Below are positions 5,776 to 10,282 of a DNA stretch of 10,282 bases, one piece after another (within the stretch, counting starts at the first letter, position 1; each line of letters starts with the position of its first letter). The DNA lies in NCBI GenBank assembly GCA_018882485.1, contig VERU01000053.1, forward strand, positions 1 to 10,282, written 5' to 3'. This stretch comes from Rhodoferax sp. GTDB lineage: Bacteria > Pseudomonadota > Gammaproteobacteria > Burkholderiales > Burkholderiaceae_C. The notes below the pieces were generated by a model, which saw nothing but the letters and a program-made list of their open reading frames with translations, was not told where the DNA came from and did no database searches. The position numbers and the translations under genes are program-made.

Positions 5776-7326
5776 TCAGACGCGACGGGCCTGCCCGGCC
5801 CAGAAGCGTTCACGGATCTCGCGCTTGAGCACCTTGCCGACCGGACTGCGCGGCAGCTCGGGCCAGATCTCGGCGCTCTTGGGGGTCTTCATGCCGCCGA
5901 GCCGGGCGCGACAGAAGTCCAGCAGCGCCTGCGGCTCCACCGTCGCGCCGGGCTTGAGTTCGACCACGGCCTTGACGGCCTCGCCCCACTTGTCGTCGGG
6001 CACACCGATGACGGCGCAGTCCTGCACGGCGGGATGGGCCCACAGCACCTGCTCGATTTCCGAGGGGTAGAGGTTGAAGCCGCCCGAGATGATCATGTCG
6101 CGCTTGCGGTCCACGATGTACACATAGCCGTCCTCGTCCATCAGGCCGATGTCGCCGGTGTGGTGCCAGCCGAAGCGCGAGGCCTCCTCGGTCGCTGCCG
6201 GGTTGTGGAGGTAGCCTTTCATGACCAGGTTGCCGCGCACCACGATCTCGCCGCGCGACTCGGCCGGCAGCAGGCGGCCGTCGTCGTCCATGATGGCGAC
6301 CGGCGTGAACGGCGTGGCCCGGCCGCAGCTCGCCAGCCGCCGCTCGGCGGCCGGATCGCCGTCCACCACATGTTCCTGCGGCGACAGGTAGGTGCAGAGC
6401 ATGGGCGACTCGGCCTGGCCGTAGGTCTGCGCCATCACCGGCCCGAACACGTCGATCGCCTCCTTGAGCTTCTCGCTGGACATCGGCGCGGCGGCGTAGA
6501 TGAAGTGGCGCAGCGAGGAGTAGTCGAAGCGGCGCACCTGCGGATGCGCGAGCATGGCGTAGATGGCCGTGGGCGGCAGGAACAGCGTGGTCACCCGGTG
6601 CGATTCGATGTGGCGCATGATCTCCAGCGGATCGGCCCGCGGGATGAAGACCTGCGCGCCGCCCAGCGCCAGCGTGGGCAGGGCGATGCAGCCGGCGGCG
6701 TGCGTCATGGGTGCGGCGACCAGATGCACGGGTGGTGCCTCATAGGGCATGCTGCAGCAGAAGTTCGCGATCATGGTCGTGAAGTTCAGGTGCGTCAGCA
6801 TCACGCCCTTGGAGCGGCCGGTGGTGCCGCCCGACGGCCAGATGGCCGCCACATCCAGCGGACCCGCCGGGATGTCCGGGTCCTCCGCGCCGACGCCAGC
6901 CAGCCAGTCGTGCAGGCTGGGGTCGGGCCCGTTGGCGCGGTCCACGCAGACCAGGCCGCGAAGGCCCGGGGCGCCCTGGCGCAGGGTTTCGACCTCCTGC
7001 GCGAAGGCGCTGTGATAGAACAGCCAGGCGCAGCCGTTGCTGTCGAGGATGTAGCGGTTGTCGTCCAGCGAATTGCGCGCATTCAGCGGCATCCAGGCCA
7101 TGCCCGAGCGCAGGATGCCAAGGATGCAGGCGAAGGCATCCATGTCGTTGTGGCTCAGCACGGCCCCGGCCATGCGCGGCTGCATGCCCGACCCGATCAG
7201 GGCCTGGGCGATGCGGCAGCTCAGGGTCCGGGTGTCGGCGTAGCTCAGGCTGCGCCGCCCGTCCGTCAGGCAGACGCCATCGGGATGGCGGAGCGCGCCC
7301 CGGTCGAAATGATCGATGAGTCGCAT
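5776..7326 (-). CDS. AMP-dependent acyl-CoA synthetase / ligase
   Basis: A 516-residue adenylate-forming enzyme that should convert a carboxylic acid, ATP and CoA to an acyl-CoA, AMP and PPi. All core motifs are present: the phosphate loop SGGTTGRSKG (165-174), YGQAE (302-306), TGD (390-392), the hinge region VDRKRD (405-410) followed by SGGFNLYPSEIE (414-425), and the catalytic Lys498 in SPVGK. Length is normal for medium/long-chain or aromatic acyl-CoA ligases, and specificity cannot be read from sequence alone. The start MRLIDHFDRG looks typical of the family, but no good ribosome site precedes it. The gene begins 30 bases after the FAH stop, so translation may depend on coupling. It links the sugar-acid-like enzymes upstream with the SDR-thiolase pair downstream, and is the key to the idea that a released acid is fed to CoA chemistry. 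Confidence 0.9.
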   Translation of the reverse strand: MRLIDHFDRGALRHPDGVCLTDGRRSLSYADTRTLSCRIAQALIGSGMQPRMAGAVLSHNDMDAFACILGILRSGMAWMPLNARNSLDDNRYILDSNGCAWLFYHSAFAQEVETLRQGAPGLRGLVCVDRANGPDPSLHDWLAGVGAEDPDIPAGPLDVAAIWPSGGTTGRSKGVMLTHLNFTTMIANFCCSMPYEAPPVHLVAAPMTHAAGCIALPTLALGGAQVFIPRADPLEIMRHIESHRVTTLFLPPTAIYAMLAHPQVRRFDYSSLRHFIYAAAPMSSEKLKEAIDVFGPVMAQTYGQAESPMLCTYLSPQEHVVDGDPAAERRLASCGRATPFTPVAIMDDDGRLLPAESRGEIVVRGNLVMKGYLHNPAATEEASRFGWHHTGDIGLMDEDGYVYIVDRKRDMIISGGFNLYPSEIEQVLWAHPAVQDCAVIGVPDDKWGEAVKAVVELKPGATVEPQALLDFCRARLGGMKTPKSAEIWPELPRSPVGKVLKREIRERFWAGQARRV

Positions 7327-7356
7327 GCGGGGCGCCGCCGGCCTCGGCTCAGGGGT

Positions 7357-8205
7357 TCAGAGCTTGAAGGGCAGCACCCGCTGGCGTTGCTCGCCCAGGC
7401 CCTCGATGCCCAGGGTCATCACGTCGCCTTTCTTCAGGTACACCGGCGGCTTGTGGCCCAGGCCGACGCCGGGGGGCGTGCCGGTGGTGATGACATCGCC
7501 CGGCATCAGCGTCATGAACTGGCTGACGTAGCTCACCAGCTTGGCGACGCCGAAGATCATGGTGCGGGTGTTGCCGGTCTGCATGCGCTGGCCGTTCACG
7601 TCCAGCCACATGCCGAGCTTCTGCGGGTTGGGCACCTCGTCCCGGGTGACCAGCCAGGGGCCGATGGGGCCGAAGGTGTCGCAGCCCTTGCCCTTGTCCC
7701 ATTGCGGGCCGCGTTCCATCTGGTACTCCCGCTCGCTCAGGTCATTGATCACGCAGTACCCCGCCACATGGCCGAGCGCGGCCTTCTGGGTGACGTAGCG
7801 CGCCCGGGTGCCGATCACCACGCCCAGTTCTACTTCCCAGTCGGACTTGACCGAGCCCCGGGGCAGCATCACGTCGTCGTCCGGCCCCTGGATGCAGGTG
7901 GTGGCCTTCATGAAGACGATCGGTTCTTTCGGGATCGGTGCGCCAGACTCGGCGGCATGGTCGGCGTAGTTCAGGCCGATGGCGACGAACTTGCCCACCC
8001 CGCTGACCGGGCATCCCAGGCGGGGCGTGCCGCGCACCGCCGGCAGCTTGCCGGGGTCGAGCCGGCGCAGCTTGTCCAGCGTGGCGTCGTCGAGCTGTGC
8101 CGGACCGATGTCCTTGACCACCTTGCTCAGGTCGCGCAGCACGCCGCCGGCGTCGATCAGGCCGGGCTTTTCGCGGCCGGGGTTGCCGTAACGAACGAGT
8201 TTCAT
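7357..8205 (-). CDS. Fumarylacetoacetate hydrolase family protein (2,4-diketo-3-deoxy-L-fuconate hydrolase-like)
   Basis: A 282-residue metal-dependent C-C hydrolase of the FAH fold. Likely metal ligands are Glu124 and Glu126 (DWEVELG) and Asp155 (VINDLSERE). The catalytic His83 and Glu86 lie in LNYADHAAES. GPIGPWL (179-185) and TGTPPGVG (241-248) are conserved. It strongly resembles the proteins often annotated as ureidoglycolate lyase that hydrolyse 2,4-diketo-3-deoxy-L-fuconate or -rhamnonate to pyruvate and lactate in Herbaspirillum-type L-fucose pathways. The neighbouring 2-keto-3-deoxyfuconate dehydrogenase-like SDR supports this over ureidoglycolate lyase. The chosen start is the ATG at 8205, not the TTG at 8208, because AGAAAGG is six bases from the ATG but only three from the TTG. 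It lies 70 bases after the preceding SDR. The actual diketo-acid substrate may differ. Confidence 0.87.
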   Translation of the reverse strand: MKLVRYGNPGREKPGLIDAGGVLRDLSKVVKDIGPAQLDDATLDKLRRLDPGKLPAVRGTPRLGCPVSGVGKFVAIGLNYADHAAESGAPIPKEPIVFMKATTCIQGPDDDVMLPRGSVKSDWEVELGVVIGTRARYVTQKAALGHVAGYCVINDLSEREYQMERGPQWDKGKGCDTFGPIGPWLVTRDEVPNPQKLGMWLDVNGQRMQTGNTRTMIFGVAKLVSYVSQFMTLMPGDVITTGTPPGVGLGHKPPVYLKKGDVMTLGIEGLGEQRQRVLPFKL

Positions 8206-8211
8206 CAATTG

Positions 8212-8218
8212 CCTTTCT
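8212..8218 (-). promoter_or_regulatory. Ribosome binding site of the FAH gene (decides the start)
   Basis: AGAAAGG on the minus strand ends six bases before the ATG at 8205-8203 but only three before the in-frame TTG at 8208-8206. The spacing selects the ATG and gives a protein beginning MKLVRYG, which is the usual family N-terminus. Confidence 0.6.
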
Positions 8219-8275
8219 GGAACGGGAAGGGGGACGGCGGAAATGCCGGGTGGCAGCTTAACAGCGGCCGGGGCC

Positions 8276-9019
8276 TCAGTAGGTGGAGCGCCCGCCCGAC
8301 AGATCGAACACCGCGCCGGTGGAAAACGAGCAGTCCTCGGTGCACAGCCAGCTCACCATCGAGGCCACCTCCTCGGGCGTGCCGAAGCGGCCCATGGGGA
8401 TCTTGGACAGCATGAAGCCGATGTGCTCGGGCGTCATCTGGTCGAAGATGGCGGTGCGCACCGCGGCCGGCGTGATGCAGTTCACCCGCACCCCGGTGTC
8501 GGCCAGCTCCTTGCCCAGCGACTTGGTCAGGCCGATCACGGCGGCCTTGCTGGCGCTGTAGGCGCTGGCATTGGGGTTGCCGTCCTTGCCGGCCACCGAG
8601 GCGATGTTGACGATGCGGCCGTGGTTGCGCGCCTTCATGTGCGGCACCAGTTCGCGGCAGCAGAAGAACAGCCCGTTGAGGTTGACCTGCATGACCTGCA
8701 GCCAGCCCTCGATGGGGTAGTCCCACAGCCGGGCGTTGGGCCCGGTGATGCCGGCCGAGTTGACCAGCGCGTCCACCGGATGCCGTGCCAGTGTGCGCCG
8801 CGTGGCCTCGGCCACCGACGCCGGGTCGGCCACGTCGACCACTTCGCCGGCCGCGTCCGCGCCCAGGGCCGCGCAGGCCCGTTCCAGGCCGGCGGCATCG
8901 CGGTCCCACAGGGTGACGCGGGCGCCGGAGGCGAGCATGCGCTGCGCCGTGGCCAGGCCCAGGCCGGTCGCGCCGCCGGTGATGACCGCGTGGCGGCCCT
9001 TCAGGTCGAGCTGGTTCAT
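8276..9019 (-). CDS. SDR family oxidoreductase (likely sugar-acid or hydroxyacid dehydrogenase)
   Basis: A 247-residue classical short-chain dehydrogenase. The cofactor loop is TGGATGLG (14-21), and Asp39 at the end of strand two (VTLWDRD) suggests NAD. NSAG is at 87-90, Asn113 in QVNLNG, Ser141 in NIASVAG, and Tyr154/Lys158 in AYSASK. The usual VDGG near the end reads LSGG (240-243). The ATG at 9019 overlaps the stop of the preceding SDR in ATGA, so the two are probably translationally coupled; GGAGG lies nine bases upstream. A frame open further upstream is only read-through over the neighbour. In L-fucose or L-rhamnose pathways a second SDR oxidises the free sugar or a keto-deoxy acid. Which step this one does, or whether it acts on another intermediate, cannot be told from sequence. 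Confidence 0.87.
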   Translation of the reverse strand: MNQLDLKGRHAVITGGATGLGLATAQRMLASGARVTLWDRDAAGLERACAALGADAAGEVVDVADPASVAEATRRTLARHPVDALVNSAGITGPNARLWDYPIEGWLQVMQVNLNGLFFCCRELVPHMKARNHGRIVNIASVAGKDGNPNASAYSASKAAVIGLTKSLGKELADTGVRVNCITPAAVRTAIFDQMTPEHIGFMLSKIPMGRFGTPEEVASMVSWLCTEDCSFSTGAVFDLSGGRSTY

Positions 9020-9750
9020 ATGGTGATGCCTCCGTCCACGGTGAACACCTGGCCGCTGGCGAAGCGCGATTCCTTGCTGGCCAGGTAGACCACGATGGGC
9101 GCGATCTCCTCGGCCAGCGCCAGCCGCCCCATGGGCTGGCGGGCCACGAAGTCCCGGCGTGCCTGTTCGGGGTCGGGGTTGGCGTTGATGCGCTGCTGCA
9201 GCGAAGGTGTGTCTACCGTGCCCGGAGCGACCGCGTTGCAGCGGATGCCGCGGGCCACGAAATCGGCCGCCACCGACTTGGTCAGGCCGATGACCGCGGC
9301 CTTGGTGGTGCCGTAGATGAAGCGGTTGGGCAGCCCCTTGATGCTGCTGCACACGCTGGCCATGTTGATGATGCTGCCGCTGCCGGCCGCCAGCATGCCC
9401 GGCAGCACCGCCTGGATCATCCAGAACTGCGAACGCACGTTGAGGTCGAAGGCGAACGCCCATTCGTCGTCGGTGGCCTGCAGCAGGCTGCCGTTGTGCA
9501 CGAAGCCCGCGCAGTTGAACAGCACGTCGACACGGTCCATCAGGCCGATCGTGCGGGCGATGGCGGCCCGGTCGGTCACATCCAGCACCGCGGTGCGCAC
9601 ATTGGGCGTTCCCTGCAGCGAAGCCAGCGCTGCCGCGTTGATGTCGGTGGCCAGCACCTGCGCGCCTTCGGCGGCCATGGCCAGCGCGCTGGCGCGCCCG
9701 ATGCCCTGGCCGGCAGCGGTCACCAGCACGGATTTTCCAGTCAGTCTCAT
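9016..9750 (-). CDS. SDR oxidoreductase, 2-keto-3-deoxy-L-fuconate dehydrogenase / BDH2-like
   Basis: A 244-residue NAD-type SDR very like human BDH2 (DHRS6) and the Xanthomonas 2-keto-3-deoxy-L-fuconate 4-dehydrogenase. Features shared with them are TAAGQGIG (11-18), ATDIN with Asp36 for NAD, VLDVTD (55-60), DVLFNCAGFVHNG (75-87), Asn104, Ser132, Arg143, Tyr146 and Lys150, followed by AAVIGLTKSVAADF and PGTVDTPSLQQRI. The expected reaction is oxidation of the C4 hydroxyl of a 2-keto-3-deoxy acid to the 2,4-diketo acid, the substrate class of the FAH enzyme two genes downstream. A 3-hydroxybutyrate-type reaction is the alternative, given BDH2. Its ATG overlaps the stop of the dehydratase gene (ATGA, 9747-9750), and GGAG lies five bases upstream. 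Its own stop overlaps the next SDR in the same way. Both overlaps argue for a coupled, co-regulated pathway. Confidence 0.88.
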   Translation of the reverse strand: MRLTGKSVLVTAAGQGIGRASALAMAAEGAQVLATDINAAALASLQGTPNVRTAVLDVTDRAAIARTIGLMDRVDVLFNCAGFVHNGSLLQATDDEWAFAFDLNVRSQFWMIQAVLPGMLAAGSGSIINMASVCSSIKGLPNRFIYGTTKAAVIGLTKSVAADFVARGIRCNAVAPGTVDTPSLQQRINANPDPEQARRDFVARQPMGRLALAEEIAPIVVYLASKESRFASGQVFTVDGGITI

Positions 9751-10282
9751 GCGAACTCCGGTGTCGTGTACAGCGTCTTCCCGCCCACCCGGATCTCGGC
9801 CTGCACCTGGTACTGGCGCACCGCCCGGGCGTTGATGTCCATGCCCAGGCCCGGCGCTTCGGGTGCGCGGATCTGTCCCTGGGCATCGGGCACCAGGTGG
9901 TTGAGGGTCAGGTCGATGGCCAGCGCCTTGGGCGCTGCCGGGTATTCGCAGATGGTGTGCGCGGCCAGCCCGGCATAGGGCTGCAGCGAGGCACTGAGCG
10001 CCAGGTGCGAGGTGAAGGTGTGGTTCACGTAGGTCACGCCGCGCGCCGTCGCGTGGTCCGCCACTTCCTTGGCCGGCCCGATGCCGCCGATGCGGCCGCA
10101 GTCGATCTGCACGAAGCCGATGCCGCCGAAATCGATCAGGTGGCGCGCCATGGCGGCGTTGTGTGCGCCTTCCCCGCCGGCGAGCCGCAGGCGTCCGCAG
10201 CGCCGCGCCAGTTCGCCGTATTCATGCAGGGCGTTGGCGTGGAAGGGCTCCTCCAGCCAGACGGCGCCGGCCTGCTCCAGCG
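9747..10282 (-). CDS. Mandelate racemase/muconate lactonizing enzyme family dehydratase (C-terminal part)
   Basis: The 177 visible residues are the C-terminal barrel part of an enolase-superfamily enzyme; the N-terminus lies beyond the right edge. Seen in order are VWLEEPF (metal-ligand Glu), LAGGEGAHN (third metal ligand), QIDCGRIGG (Asp of the catalytic dyad) and VNHTFTSHLA (probably the dyad His). This is the mandelate racemase subgroup pattern, in which most members dehydrate sugar acids to 2-keto-3-deoxy acids. With the downstream KDF-dehydrogenase-like SDR and FAH hydrolase, an aldonate or deoxy-aldonate dehydratase is the best reading. The NHTFTSH segment differs from what I recall of L-fuconate dehydratase (about CPHAGG at that place), so the substrate may not be L-fuconate. 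The gene ends in a 4-base overlap with the next SDR and is the first visible gene of the operon. Confidence 0.85.
   Translation of the reverse strand, partial: LEQAGAVWLEEPFHANALHEYGELARRCGRLRLAGGEGAHNAAMARHLIDFGGIGFVQIDCGRIGGIGPAKEVADHATARGVTYVNHTFTSHLALSASLQPYAGLAAHTICEYPAAPKALAIDLTLNHLVPDAQGQIRAPEAPGLGMDINARAVRQYQVQAEIRVGGKTLYTTPEFA

Noticed and set aside
7357..8205. Ureidoglycolate lyase in purine catabolism
   Set aside because: No allantoin or ureide genes are nearby. The KDF-dehydrogenase-like SDR and the MR/MLE dehydratase favour a diketo-acid hydrolase.
5752..8415. Open frame of 887 codons on the plus strand
   Set aside because: It lies opposite the CoA ligase and FAH genes, which have complete family motifs. 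Its own product shows no motif or sensible composition.
9020..9886. Upstream extension of the SDR ending at 8276 into a 536-residue fusion
   Set aside because: The added part is a wrong-frame reading of the neighbouring SDR and dehydratase; the true start is the ATG at 9019 within the ATGA overlap.

Overview
The window is GC-rich with tightly packed genes. Codon use and protein style suggest a betaproteobacterium, most likely of the Comamonadaceae (Acidovorax, Variovorax or Polaromonas type). This assignment rests on recognising protein families and was not computed. The only AT-rich stretch is the first ~60 bases.

Left edge (1-1095): a minus-strand DNA adenine methyltransferase of the type III Mod kind runs towards the left edge. 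It stops just after its catalytic DPPY region, at a sharp change to AT-rich sequence. There a new minus-strand reading frame begins and leaves the window. The methyltransferase lacks its SAM-binding and C-terminal parts, so it looks broken or replaced. Positions 1214-2530 hold the only plus-strand gene, an exported alpha/beta hydrolase with a clear signal peptide. It is divergent from the methyltransferase and convergent with everything to its right.

Main cluster (2570 to the right edge): eight minus-strand genes lie in what looks like one operon, transcribed from beyond the right edge. In transcription order they are: a mandelate racemase/muconate lactonizing-type dehydratase (5' end outside the window); an SDR close to 2-keto-3-deoxy-L-fuconate dehydrogenase and human BDH2; a second SDR; a fumarylacetoacetate hydrolase (FAH) family protein like 2,4-diketo-3-deoxy-L-fuconate hydrolase; an AMP-forming acyl-CoA ligase; a third SDR with an unusual glycine motif; an SCP2-type thiolase; and a class III Old Yellow Enzyme. 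The first three genes overlap by 4-base ATGA junctions. The other gaps are 17 to 72 bases.

The first four genes match the non-phosphorylating route for deoxy-sugar acids: dehydration, oxidation to a 2,4-diketo acid, and hydrolysis to pyruvate plus a second acid. The last four match CoA activation, oxidation, thiolysis and enone reduction. Having both halves in one operon is the most interesting point of the window. It may describe a catabolic pathway in which the acid released by the FAH hydrolase is activated and shortened by the CoA enzymes. The substrate is not evident. No regulator or transporter of the cluster lies inside the window, and I found no tRNA, rRNA, CRISPR array or recognisable insertion sequence. 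No stretch longer than 300 bases lacks a gene.
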